DNA of 64,000 nt from assembly GCA_930367205.1 (NCBI GenBank), contig OV884011.1:143465937-143529936 (forward strand). The letters are read 5' to 3'. Source of the DNA: Acanthosoma haemorrhoidale (lineage: Eukaryota > Arthropoda > Insecta > Hemiptera > Acanthosomatidae). Shown one piece after another: positions 35,330-48,959 of the stretch. Numbering within the stretch: position 1 is the stretch's first letter; every line of letters begins with the position of its first letter. Both the position numbers and the translations under genes were made by a program. Below the pieces are notes generated by a model. It saw only the letters and a program-made list of their open reading frames with translations, was not told the DNA's origin and did not search any database.

Positions 35330-36370
35330 CTGAACATCAGGGAAAAGATGGATACAGGAACCAATCCTTGTATATGCGATTTAGAATTGCAGAAAATGAA
35401 GTTACAGTTGTACATTTCGTTTAGAACTGCGCGTTAAAAAAAAATCTCTCAATTTACAAAAGTAGAGTATACAGAGAAAACAATATTTCATATTTAGATT
35501 CAGCACCCCAAGTATAGCTAAAATCAGTTCAAAATTCTTAGGTGCCAAAAAAAAAATTTTTTTTATAGGCCTCTGTTATTTTTGCCAACTTGTTCGTTGA
35601 ATTTCAGTGCATTAATTTATGGCTTCACAGAACAAAAAAGGATATATTTGTAACTTTTAGCTCAATTCTTTATGATATGCCGCTTTATATAAATTCGTGG
35701 TTGTTTCAGACGGACCGTGGAATTTCAATTCGGTGGAATTTTATGGACGACAGAGTGACGTATCAATGTAAAATTAAGGTATACATCTACATGCACCACG
35801 ATCCAGGGGAAAAATTGACGCCACATTTGTTTCATAGGTTTTATAGACGTAAAAAAAAACAATAAAATAATCTTATGAGACGGACTTCAATGATGAACTA
35901 ACAAGAACACTTTAGAGGACCTAGATAAATCATTGTGGAGATGAGAGACAATATTTCTTCATTAACTCCGCATTCACTGTTGATTGCGGACGCAATCACT
36001 AAAGATAGCCTGACCCAAACCGGTTCAAACATAGTCCTGTGACGTCGTTCGGTGTAGACCGTTCCTTGGTAAATTAGTTGTGATTCTCTAGCGATACGAA
36101 AGTCTTTTCTTTCTGCCATATTTATATAAGAAAATGTCTTTCTCCTACCCTTTAACCAAATTATACAATAAATAATCAAATCTTAAAGTATATATATGTT
36201 AAAATATGTACGATTTGTTGAAACTCATTTCTCTTTCATTAATCAAAGCCGATGATCAATTTTTTCTAACAGTTGGCTTATTATTATTATTAGATTTGGA
36301 AGCGGAACCACTAATTTTGGGTCTTTGGTGATTATAGTTTTGATTCACTGTTTCAAGTATTACGCTCCTG
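35330..36370. other. Gene-free stretch
   Basis: No gene is supported. Open frames at 35590-35865 (plus, 91 codons) and 35898-36179 (minus, 93 codons) have no recognisable features. The perfect palindromic run of A then T at 35549-35566 is low complexity. Confidence 0.45.
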
Positions 36371-36379
36371 TCAGCTGTT

Positions 36380-36880
36380 GTTAGGGAGGAGGTGACTACT
36401 TGCCCACTTTAGCGATTACCCGCTAAAGTAACAGCTGGCGGCTATTGCTCTAGAAATGAACCGTAATTGACATATGAGAGGGGTGCGGTCGACCTAATGA
36501 ACTTCTTCCCTCGATATGTGAACGGCAAAGCGGCGATGGCTGCGCAGATTGTGGACGCAACGCCTGTCCGCAGGGCGATAACGCGAAGTTGTAACGTACC
36601 GCCTATGAGTTATTTATGAAGGGGCCGTGGGTTTGGTGCGGGGACTCAACGCAATAAGGCCTCCCAGAGATGGACTTGAGACTGGCAAATATTTGAGGAG
36701 AGACTCGGAGACATGACTCTCTCCACACCGCTGCCCCGATGCTAATAATAATTTAGTGACGATGGCGATGCTGGGAGCTCACTAGAGAGTGAAAAATGAC
36801 AGGCCGAACATCAGGTAATATTCAACACAAAAAAAAAGCTCTTGAGTCTCTCTCCACCTCTCTAATTAATGCATATTTTA
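36380..36880. promoter_or_regulatory. GC-rich island, possible regulatory element
   Basis: This is a 500-bp block with balanced composition between very AT-rich flanks. It has no long frame. It contains a TTATTTATGA string near 36610, which resembles a posterior Hox/Cdx-type site. A short ATA microsatellite follows at about 36935-36955. The function is inferred from composition only. Confidence 0.35.
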
Positions 36881-36959
36881 GTCCTCAGTGTTTTGCTTAT
36901 TGAGGCATTGCGAGGACTAACATTCAATAATACTTATAATAATAATAATAATAATCAAT

Positions 36960-37550
36960 TAAGTAAACCTCAATCTGTAGTCTAAAAATTCTAATCATTT
37001 TGTCGGATAAGGTTTTATTGATGATATCGAAACTAAATTTGAAGCAGCAACTCATTACTCCACGTTTTTATAAAACAGAAACCCTAATTTATATTGCAGT
37101 GCCATTATATGTGTTATTTTTTTTTTTTATCTGATTGGTTAAATTTACGGCTTAAATTAGCTCTGCGTCGTTTATTAAATAATAATTATAAACATAGTAA
37201 GTTTTCTTTCGTTCCCGATATCCGTTTTCTCATATTTATTTTGTTTTTAATGAAAATGTTAGTAGTAATTTTATTGATTGTTGATGATATATAAAATCTT
37301 TACATAATTACTTGAAGAAAAACATGATTTGATTTAGTGCTTAGTGTTTAGCTGAAAAACAAATAAAAATTATGTTAGTTGAAGGGCTAATTACATAGAA
37401 AAAACGTTACTACTAATATTTTAAGGTTTTTGTTTTCCAGCGAATGATTTTTAGCGCGTTTGTATTGGTAGAATAATATACAGACAATCATTAGTACGCG
37501 AGAAAAATTTATTGTGGCTATCGACAATCTGTGTTACTACGGTGATGCTA
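36960..37550. other. AT-rich stretch without a gene
   Basis: Nothing is supported here. Confidence 0.5.
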
Positions 37551-37554
37551 ACGT

Positions 37555-37810
37555 GGATTTGTGAAAGTGGCCCTTACCATTGTGAGAACGCGCTCGCCGC
37601 TTTGACACGAGCTTGCCGCAGCCCTTGAAAGCGGTGCCTGTTGGGTTTCACGGGTGCCATGGAATGCAAATGAAGCGACTGATAAGCGAATGTTTTCGTG
37701 ATCTGTCCTCTCGGGGCACGCGTGTTCATAAATCTTGCACGCACGTACCTGCCCAGATATACACACATATTCTCTGAGTCACATTCGATCGCCGCAATGT
37801 ACGCCAAGAC
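37555..37810. promoter_or_regulatory. GC-rich island with an exact POU octamer
   Basis: The block is GC-rich with sharp edges. It contains the exact octamer ATGCAAAT at 37664-37671, the classical POU-domain binding site. Open frames cross it on both strands (94 codons minus, 116 codons plus). The minus frame covers most of the GC-rich part, but neither frame resembles a known protein and both run into low-complexity sequence. A regulatory role is more likely than coding. Confidence 0.35.
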
Positions 37811-37819
37811 ATTTTTCAC

Positions 37820-39000
37820 TCTGATCTTAATCCGACTGTACACTAAAACGGAAAACATGTTTAATTTGAATCATTCGTGCCCGTTTCAAGTTACAGCTGT
37901 GACTTATAACATCTTAGTTTTGAATATTAATGAGACAGATTTTTTTCCAGATATATTTTGTATAACCATGATTCATTTTATTTTTTTTTTAGATAATGTA
38001 CAAAGGGAAAGCGGAAAAAGAACGCTCTTCGATAAATCAGGTATATAACAGTGTGTGGTTTTCTGCTGTTGATTATAAGCAGCTTGTGTGGTTAGATAAG
38101 CTTTTGCTTGTATCCAGTTTCTATAAAAATAGAAAAAATACTAGCCTCTGTTAAGGAAAATTATTCATCTAAAGTAAAATTGATGCTAATTCAAAATTAT
38201 ACGTTTGATTAATTATGCATGCTAGTTGATTGTTCTTGAGAGTTGGGTGTTGATATATTGAGTTTTATGTACTCAATTTGTGAAATAAATCTTCTGAATG
38301 CCATGTTGCATGATAGATAATTGCTATAACTGAGCTAGAAGTGATAATTGCTCATTAGTTTGAAATCGGGCTGTTCAACGAGAGGCTGTCGCTATTTTCT
38401 TCCCTCGTAGTTTGACTGCCATTGTACAGTTTCATATAATATGCTGCTTCCAACTTATAGCTTTTACTGATTGAAAATGTACGTAATAACTTAAAAGTAT
38501 TCATTGTCAATGTTTGCAGAACGTAAAACAGTTACGTTTCATTTGTTTGAGCAGGTAAATAATTATTATTATCTTTATTTGTTTTCACGTATATAACATT
38601 ATTACAAAAACCAAATTCAACTTTCAACTTAACTATAGATCCGAGAAAAAAAATTATTTTTTTAAATAAAAATAGTTTAGAAAAGAAATAGCAAAGAAGT
38701 TGGAAATATCTAACTTGGATTACTATAAAATAACTAAGATGTTAATTATAAATTTGCGCAGACAGGTATTAATCGAGAGAAAAAAAAAATCCACACCAAG
38801 AATTACCTATATGCAAAAACGCAAAACACAAAAATGCATTGTCCATTGACTTAAAAGTGGTAAATAATGGGTCCTACACGGACCGGATAAGATTTTATTA
38901 ATTGCAGTCCCTCTGAAAGAACTCGCATGAAGGATTTAGTACACATATTTCTAACATGATTTAATCTAATTTCTGAGTTTGTACATCGTTCAGTTAAATA
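37820..39000. other. AT-rich stretch without a gene
   Basis: No coding or transposon feature could be supported. Confidence 0.5.
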
Positions 39001-39005
39001 ATCAT

Positions 39006-39305
39006 TGTAGAGAAGAGTCTTTTAAAAGGAAAGTAAGAAAAACTTTATTATGAAGTACAAGCAAAACACTGGTATATACAGAGATACAAATATTAAGAGT
39101 TACGTTACTACGTACTGGGTGGAATGCCTAAGGACGAGCGTGGGAACGAGTAGGGTCTGGGGCTAAAGCTGAGACATACATGTATAAGAAAAGGATAGTT
39201 CTGGGAATAGGGAGTAAGGGAAGTAAGGAGGGTTGCTTACTTAAAAATAACAGGAACCATCAGTGACTTCCATGAAGTCACGAGGCAGGTATACAGTTCT
39301 GCTCA
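39006..39305 (-). repeat. Solo or terminal LTR (300 bp) of an LTR retrotransposon
   Basis: On the minus strand the segment starts TGAGCAG and ends CTCTACA, so it has TG...CA termini. It carries a TATATA promoter-like string near 39072 and an AATAAA polyadenylation signal near 39045, both in the order expected for U3-R-U5. Immediately upstream on the minus strand (39306-39320) is a purine-rich AGTAGAGGGGGGGT, which fits a polypurine tract. This would make it a 3' LTR whose internal region is lost. No primer-binding site follows the other end. The superfamily cannot be told from this. Confidence 0.6.
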
Positions 39306-39324
39306 ACCCCCCCTCTACTTGTTC

Positions 39325-42300
39325 TTAACATTATAAAACTGTTCGATTTCTTAAGGCCAATTCAAACCAAAAAATGTGTTGGATCGGACCTTAAGCGTTC
39401 GTTCTGCAAAATTTGTAGAATTATTATTCAGTTTGAAGGATCATAGAAGTGTTAGAACGTGGAAGAGACTATAACCCTATTTAGTAGATTTTTTTCGTTT
39501 AATTAAATATGATTGTTTATTCTCTAATTGAAAATTGTGAAAGGAAATATTCACTGATTGGTAGAATCAAGAAGAAAAGCGCTGGAATAATTGTTTGGTG
39601 TGGACAGAAAGCACACCCTTTTTTTTAAGAGGATTTATGTGCATGAGGATCTTGGTGCATGTCGCCGAATGTGTTACATTCGTATCGTGAGAGGTGTCAC
39701 TACTCCAGCCAAATAATAATTTTTTATTGCTATAAGTCCGCAGTTGAAAACTATTAATAAAGCTTATAGTCAATAGCTGAATTTATGTCGTCAGAGAACA
39801 CCCTATTTGGTGCAGGAAGATCTCTGACTCAGGCCCTGACATGTGCGATTTTACATTTGTGTACACCCTAACTCATTTTGGGGGATCAAGCTATCTTGGA
39901 GAGTTAACTACTCCTAGTAATGGTGTGCCTTAGCCCCCGCCCCCTCGCTATCCATCCTATAATTCGCGCATTCCCTCCCCTTTATTGTTACAGTGGGCTG
40001 TAAAATTCTTATAGGAGTCTTTTATCATATAGTATGAAGTGAGTGGTAAAGTACCAGTATTACGAGAGGATAAAAGTAGACATTTCTCGGCTGTAAAGCT
40101 GATTATCACGTTAGGTTTACGCCTTCTCTGCAGTCATCCGGTTTCTCGAAGAGCGTTAGATTTCTAATGGGTCCGATGATCACACCTTCCTTCTTAAATA
40201 TTAATTCGTTGAGACAGTTCTCGGTGGCAATGTAATATGTTTCCCATAGTCCAGGCTAAAATCATACCAATTCATATTATATGATAGGCATAAGTACGAT
40301 ATAAAACATTTTTACAAGCAATGACAAAACAATTATTTATTTCAAATATCCAATCCTAATTCTTTGGGATTTTTTAAGGGCTCGTAGCCATTTAGCAATT
40401 TTCGCTCATTTTTGATGGGTTGATGCCCGTTTACTTAATTAATTAGGCAAGTTAATGAGGAAATATATAAATTATGCTCTGTTATTTTATGTAGATCAGA
40501 CAGAAATTTTGTTTCGAATCGAATCTATGCTACTTATTTTGAAGTATATCGATCATTTATTCGAGTTCGCTGCTAGTGATGCTATGAAGGATGATTTTAT
40601 TTTTAAGAACACAAAATCGAATTAGTCATTTTTTCTTTCCTAATACAAAGTTGGGGTTAGCAACTTTCCTAACATTTTTTTAGACTTAATCAAAAGAACT
40701 GGCAAATTGCAAGATATGTGAAAGAAACAGGAACAAATTTCAAATGACTACGGTTTTATAAAAACTGTTATTACATGACACCATGGGGATAAATTGGCGC
40801 TATTATACTCTAAGCAATCGTGACGTTGATGACTTTTATTTGGTTCCCTACACAATATTGTAGAAAGCATTTACTTATTTATTAAACCCTTTCTTATTTT
40901 TCATGGGACTGAACTTTATCATAATTTAAGTATCAAATGAAAGTGCAATGGAAAATCTTGTCTCTAAAGAAACACTGCGTTAGTTAAAGTTGAAAACGTG
41001 GTGTTCCAGTTTTAATGGCCTTTTGTAATTTTGGTTATAGAAAACAAAGCCAAAACTACACATTTATATAGAGGATGTTGAGATTTTCAATTTTATAACC
41101 TGCTCAAATATCATAGAATTATTTTTTTCTTCATGCGTTAAATAAATGACGCTTAATCATGTTTTCAGAGAGATGGGTATAATTAACTTCCCCATATGTA
41201 ATGAAACCTCAACATAAAGTTTCTTGTTTCTAGTTTCAACAAGATACTACGACAATAACAGACACGCTGGCGAAAATAATGCAATCTGATTTTAAGAGGG
41301 GGAGGGGGAGGAAGTAATGAAATTTAAAAAGAAACATCCACAACATCTACTGTTCATTCTTTCATTACAATTTGCATTACCCCGTCATTAATACGGTTTA
41401 ATTACAACTTCATAACGCACTGTACTCAATGGAATCTAAACTAAACTGGCTCAGATCGGCTAATTTACATTGCAGCACTCATCAGAACCTCTATTTGTAG
41501 GTTTATTGGTTTTCAATAAGTTAATATTGAATTACCCTTGAGCTGTAATACGTAGATTTGTGATTAAATTTAATTCTGTATAATTCGGAAAATTAATATT
41601 TGCGGAAGGGCTATTTTCTGTTTGTGGGCAGATTTGTGTATTTGGCCGTGATAGATTCAAATAATACTTCACCTTGTCCGAAAATTTATTGCTTTTGAAG
41701 TGGTTCAGGAGAAAATCCAATGATAACCACAGAATAATCATATATTTTCAGGTATGGCTATTATATCTCACCATTCACATAAGTTTATGTATATGTAGTA
41801 AAATATGTAAGAAATAGAATAATACAAGAGACTGCCTTGTTGGACTGGTACGATATGAAAAATTAAAACATATAAATAATATGTATCTAGTGTCTGATAT
41901 CTATGGAATTTCCATGCATATGTGTAGTGTAATATTTGAATGTATATATTGCTGTGAAATTAAATAGATACGGCTGAGAGGGAATTCTGTGAGGTAGTTG
42001 CCTGCAATGCAGTACTAATGCCCGGTTGTTTAGAAGGCGTCATTAATTGTTATATTTACTAACGATTATTTACGATGGTTATGACTTAGTTAACTTACTC
42101 CACTACTTTTTACTTACTGTTGTTTTAAAATAGCCGATTGACATCGGTTTTAGAAACTAATCTGCATATGCAGTATAGCTATTATTGCGGGTTGAAATTT
42201 GTTGCTAACGTTAATTTTTTTTTTTTTTAATTTAAAGTAAAAAAGAGTTTATAAATCCAATACTGCGATGGTCCTATCATTCTTACAATACAGAACATAG

Positions 42301-42420
42301 CATCAAAGCAGTTATGACTTTAATGCGGCATATTCCAGGGTCCATATGTCATTTTAATCCTACGAACAGAAACTCAATCAATAGAATAATCTAATTTTAA
42401 TATAGTATGTAACTTCTAGA
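39325..42420. other. AT-rich stretch without a gene
   Basis: No gene is supported. A homeodomain-type cluster, TTAATTAATTAGGC, lies near 40435. Confidence 0.5.
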
Positions 42421-42429
42421 AGGTGAGAA

Positions 42430-43300
42430 TTACTGGGAGAATTTGTGGGAATTTCCGAGGAGAGGGTGGACAGAAAAGGTCTCACAATGAGCCCCCGAGG
42501 TATAATTCCCGTTGGCTGTTGTGCTAACAGGGTAATAACATAGCATTAGCGCCTTCATTATTAGGAATGATGTCTACAGCCTTCTTAGATTTTATCCTTG
42601 TAAACTAACATTCAAAATTCATCGTTACAGCCAATTGCTACGATTGTTTGATTTCGGTTTACATTACAGTGAATTGAATATTTAGGCAAGACTCTAGTTG
42701 TAGACTCTGTCCTTTTAGAGAGAACGGATTTTTGTTCTTTATATAATTGTACGTTTGCTTTTATAGGATAAATTAATGGTTGCTGTTACAAATTTATGGC
42801 ATTGCCTTTGAAAAATTAGAAGATACACGACTTCAGAAAATGAATCAATATATGTATGAAATGGTCAGCTTTATCACTAGATTTATTTTGATATTAGGGA
42901 ATACTGTGAACATGCTGATTGGCACCGTTCATATGATCATTGATGACTGTCGGGCAAGCCCACTTGGGAAGGTCTCTTCGACCTAGCCACCGCCCGGTGT
43001 GCATCAGAAAGAGATAATCCTGTGGTATTTGACCTTTTTACTACCCATAAGACCTTAGAATGCCCCTCTGTTCAGAAGAACTGGTACAGGCCAGGTATTA
43101 TAAGCAGCTTACGTGGTCTTGAAATGGCCACGAGTTCATGCTCGGTAACTGACGTTAGATGAAAACCGTCCGCAAATCAAAGGTAAATGTTAACCAGAAA
43201 GAGGCAGATCTTGGGGAGATGCTATTAGGGGCTTTTAGGGAGGGCCTCAGAAGCCGTCGCACAGTAAATCGCCGAGTACAAGCTAGGTGGAAAAAGTCAA
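42430..43300. other. Two GC-richer patches without a gene
   Basis: Patches at 42430-42620 and 42930-43290 are GC-richer than their surroundings. No open frame in them has recognisable similarity. Either could be a conserved non-coding element or old repeat DNA. Confidence 0.3.
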
Positions 43301-43395
43301 TTCAAAGAATCGATAAATTGATGGCCCCATGACAATAACTACTCACCACTTGAGACAAATGAAGGTAAGATTTATGAAAAATATTCCAAAGCGAT

Positions 43396-43830
43396 GTGTC
43401 ATTATCGGTTAAAGTGAAAAATATCACTAATAGATTTTTTTTTATGCACATGTATCCAGGCTTTTTTTTTCTATATTGTATAGCTCTACGACGATATGTA
43501 ACTGAATACCACATCGATCCCAATTTTTTCAATTTATGGTTTTCAGATCGTGTAAAATGGAATTTCCATGAATATATATTTGCTGAATTTGCTTTTGATA
43601 ATTCCGATCCTGTTATTAGCTCACTCAGGGAAGATCCTATAAAGAATTTTACCGGTTGAAGATCCGAATTTAATTGTTCCGCCTTCAATACCAACACGTC
43701 AGGTAGTAAGTGTGACGATGAATATTACTTAGTACCTCATTTGTCTGATTGCGAATTTAATGATGAGTCCTGTGATTATCAGCTAATTCAATTTTATGTT
43801 GTTTATTTCTATGATCTAAATTCTAAGTAA
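43396..43830 (+). pseudogene. Long AT-rich frame with a single internal stop, unrecognised
   Basis: One plus-strand frame is open for 145 codons except for one TGA at 43657-43659. The first part has a hydrophobic stretch (about 43440-43490) followed by a mixed, protein-like segment. The part after the stop contains a Cys-rich run, CDDEYYLVPHLSDC, followed by ESCDY. I do not recognise a family. The opposite strand is also open for 131 codons, so a chance stop-poor region is a real alternative. No start context or splice signals settle the matter. Confidence 0.2.
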
Positions 43831-43839
43831 TATGAGTAC

Positions 43840-44630
43840 ATTTTATTGTATAACTTATGATGTGTTAAATACTGTACATAATTTTCTTGTTATAACAATA
43901 TAGATTTTTTTTAAAACATATTTTTATTTCGTACTTAAGTTTTTTTAAGATATTTTTATAACTTGAATTAAAAAAAAATGTTTTTCAAATAATAATTTAT
44001 AAAATTAATACTTCTAAATAATTATTATTCCCAGCTTGTTATTTAGAGTATCAAATTATACCTATTGTCATTCCGATCAATAACGTATATTACGTGTTGG
44101 GGCAATATTTGAATATTATTACAAAAAGCCACTAAACGTCTCAATAAAAAAACATTTTAGTAATCGCCACAAAACCTTTAATGGTGTGACGGATGACATT
44201 TAAAGTTTCTATTGTGTTTTAGATATTTGAAACCGTTTTTCTGTTTGGAATGAATTGTTCTTGCAATTAATTTTAATACGTAATAATATGTTAATATAAG
44301 TATCGTGAATATTAAAATGACAGAGTCATTGGAACCGGATTTACATGGTGTAGTAAAATTATATAATGCGGAAAAGTTAATTGAAAACACAGCATTATTA
44401 CAACCACTTTTCTTTATATAAATGGATAAACTTAAAAAAAAAAAAAAACCTGATAATAATTACAAGTGGGGTAGCTGCGATATTTTTTATAAGGCCGTTT
44501 CTCTTGGGGGTTCCCCACCCTAATGATATTAAAATCGAGGAAAAAGTATTAGCTCCTATAATAAAAAGATCGGGAGCATATGGAAACATAGGTCGTTCTG
44601 AAGGGTTTATTGCTTTTAATTAATTCTAAA
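43840..44630. other. AT-rich stretch without a gene
   Basis: Nothing is supported. An A run lies near 44433. Confidence 0.5.
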
Positions 44631-44634
44631 AGTC

Positions 44635-44830
44635 ATGGGCGCGACCATGCTTTCTCAATTAAACCGATGGTGGCCAACATCTGGCTCCATCAATTATTCA
44701 CTAGCAGAAGGCTCCCTCGGTTCTTCTGCCCCCGGTCATTTGTCCGTCTGATAATGACCGTTAAATGCGATGCTGAATTATTGTCTAATCGCATTAGTCA
44801 TTTGCCTGTAGATTCGTCACAAATACCCTT
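44635..44830. promoter_or_regulatory. Compact GC-richer island with homeodomain-type cores
   Basis: This block of about 200 bp is GC-richer than its flanks. It includes CTCAATTAAACC, TCAATTATTC and CTAATCGCATTAGTCA. The last is a near-palindromic pair of TAAT-type cores near 44786. No coding frame is convincing. A regulatory role is inferred. Confidence 0.33.
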
Positions 44831-44839
44831 TCTATTTGT

Positions 44840-46530
44840 TGTATTGGTTGTTTAATTTTAGTTATATCAAAACGTACTTTATTGTTTTTTTTATATAATA
44901 ATATATGTTTTAATTTCGGCCATACTTTCAGATGAGTCAGGGGAGTGTGCCCGACTACCTCGATTTATTATCTATTATTTTTATGTTTCGTTTTTTCTTT
45001 AACCCCGTGGCTCCTCACTGGATTTGTTAATTTCATGCTATTTAAAGATTTTTATAAAAACAAATTTGATTAAAAGTATGCTGGCAGTTCATAATTTGCC
45101 TTAAATTTAACTGAGTGGATGAATTTTTAATTTGTATAGTGCCGTTGTCTATCATTTTGGGGAATGCGATTATTATCATACCCTCTCATCACTTTGCCGC
45201 TCACATCTCTTTAAATTTCCCATTTGTAGACAATAACTATAATTACTTTCTTTTTGTAAACATACTCTGTCACAAAGAATCAAACCGTTTTTACATTATA
45301 TCGTATATTTTGTTATATTCACGTTCTTACAAATACCTGTTTCAGCTTCGTTTTTGACATTTATATTCAACCCCATTAACTATTTTAACTGTTTATATAA
45401 TTTGATAAGAATGTTCATACCTCTGTGTATCGGTGCCTAATATTTGATCTGTAACTTGTTAATTATAATTACCATGTATCGTTCATTATACCTTTCTTTT
45501 CTTGTTGTCAGTACTATAAAGTATGATATATACCGAGATGTATAGTATGTCGAAGCGTTGTCCATCAATTAATATTATAAACAATGAACATCGCTTTTTC
45601 GTCGCCTTAAGGTTTATTCCAACAAATTTGTCATCTTCCCCGTTATATATTCAGGGATAACGATAACGAATGTAAATGTAATGTACACGGAGAATAATAG
45701 ATAATTATGCGGGATACCATAGCGCTCGTCGGGTGTAATAATGACGGAACTATAACATTCAATGAAATTAAGGTAAACACATGATGATTGTCAGAAAAAA
45801 GTGGAAAAACGTGTTAGTAATAGTTGTCTTTTGGTATACCTGAGGAGAAGGTGGAGAATATCATAAACTAAACTAACCTCCGAAATGGACTGTTTTTTAT
45901 TTCTTGTATGAGGTATTTTCATTGATTGTTCCATCGAATGAGTAAATATTTGAGAATAAATAGAATATTTTTCCCAAAAAATAAGACATTTCTATCTGCA
46001 TATCACGGAAGAAGAGACAAAGGGAAGACCGATCACCTCATAAATGACCTGATGCATATATGTACATTATGTCGTAATTTTGCCTACGAACAAACATGAT
46101 AAAATTTGATCAGATGATAAGAACATGATAAGATATGAACATTGTTTGAAGGTGATTCCCAAAAATATACCCGCTCACAAGTACATTTTGTGTTCATTCC
46201 GAGAAATCTCCCGGCTGATATTTCCTGATGTCCGAGGTGTTATTTATTACGGTCTCCCTATACCTGCGTAACCCCCTAAGAAAGTTTTTTTTTTTTTTGT
46301 CGAGTTAATATTAACAGGCTCCCATTAAAAAGTTGAATATAATTAAGAGCTCTTAACACAGTGCCGTTTCGTAAAAACATGAATAGGCTCCCTTCATAGA
46401 GGAATAAAATGAATCATTCTGATTTACTGTGAACGTCCACAGACGTCCTGCAGCGACGCTAACCGAAAAAAAAAAATCTCGTTTGTAAACTACACAAAAA
46501 TAAAAAACTAAATCTGTGAGCTAAGCAATA
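44840..46530. other. AT-rich stretch without a gene
   Basis: No gene is supported. A T run lies near 46286. Confidence 0.5.
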
Positions 46531-46539
46531 ACATTTCAT

Positions 46540-46860
46540 TGATGTTTTCAGATTTACTGCCGGGCCGAGAGCTGGCGGGATCAGACGTAGGGTTATTACC
46601 CCATAGCAGTCGGTGATAAATTACCAGGCCCCGGTACTGTACAAGGATCGCTTGTCCTTAGGCCGGACCCAATAAGGTCCGGGTTCGAGCCTGCCCCGTC
46701 TAAGGAATTATTATCCAGCTAAATTATTATACTAGCACCGTCGGTACACGGGCCCTCTCTCGAGTGGGGCCTGGTGGAAGCTGCTATGGCAAGACGGATA
46801 GTTCACTCCAGGCGCACCAGAGCTAGATGATTGCATGTGTGCCTTGTTAAGTAATAGCAA
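46540..46860. other. GC-rich island with consecutive hairpins
   Basis: The island holds two adjacent inverted repeats. AAGGA/TCCTT with a 7-base loop lies at about 46643-46659, and CCGGACC/GGTCCGG with a 6-base loop at 46663-46682. The string GGTTCGAGCC follows at 46682 and resembles a pol III B box. A box-A-like AGCAGTCGG lies at about 46604. No full tRNA cloverleaf can be drawn, because the arms around GGTTCGAGCC do not pair. It could be a SINE-like relic, a structured RNA, or a conserved element. Confidence 0.3.
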
Positions 46861-46869
46861 CAAACCTTC

Positions 46870-48573
<1,704 letters not shown>

Positions 48574-48959
48574 ATTTTAATTGTCTATTTAATATTACTA
48601 GTGTGCAAATAAGCATGAACTCCGCTTTCGGTAAAAAAAAAGTATGGAAATCTACTAAGATGATCAACAAAGTCTTTATGGAAGATGCGATTACCTAGGC
48701 ATATCAAAACGCATTCTCCCTACATGCAAAGTGATTTCACTTTTACCTCTACGAACAGAAGTGGGTGATGCTATTGACTATCCTCAAAGTCTCTGCTATC
48801 GAAGGCTTTGAAATGAAACCTACAATGATTTTCAAGTCGTAAAATCCGCAAATATATATGTCAGTAACGTTATTAGATTACAAGTTTCACAGACAAACAA
48901 TGAAAAAAATCTAAAAGCGAACATACTTAAATTTCACAGAAAATATCAGAAACATTATA

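Noticed and set aside
37698..38048. Plus-strand 116-codon open frame
   Set aside because: It starts in a GC island and runs into low-complexity AT sequence. No domain, no homologue that I recognise, and a competing frame on the other strand.
46676..46692. Possible tRNA gene around GGTTCGAGCC
   Set aside because: The bases either side of the T-loop-like string do not pair, and no acceptor stem can be drawn, so no tRNA is called.
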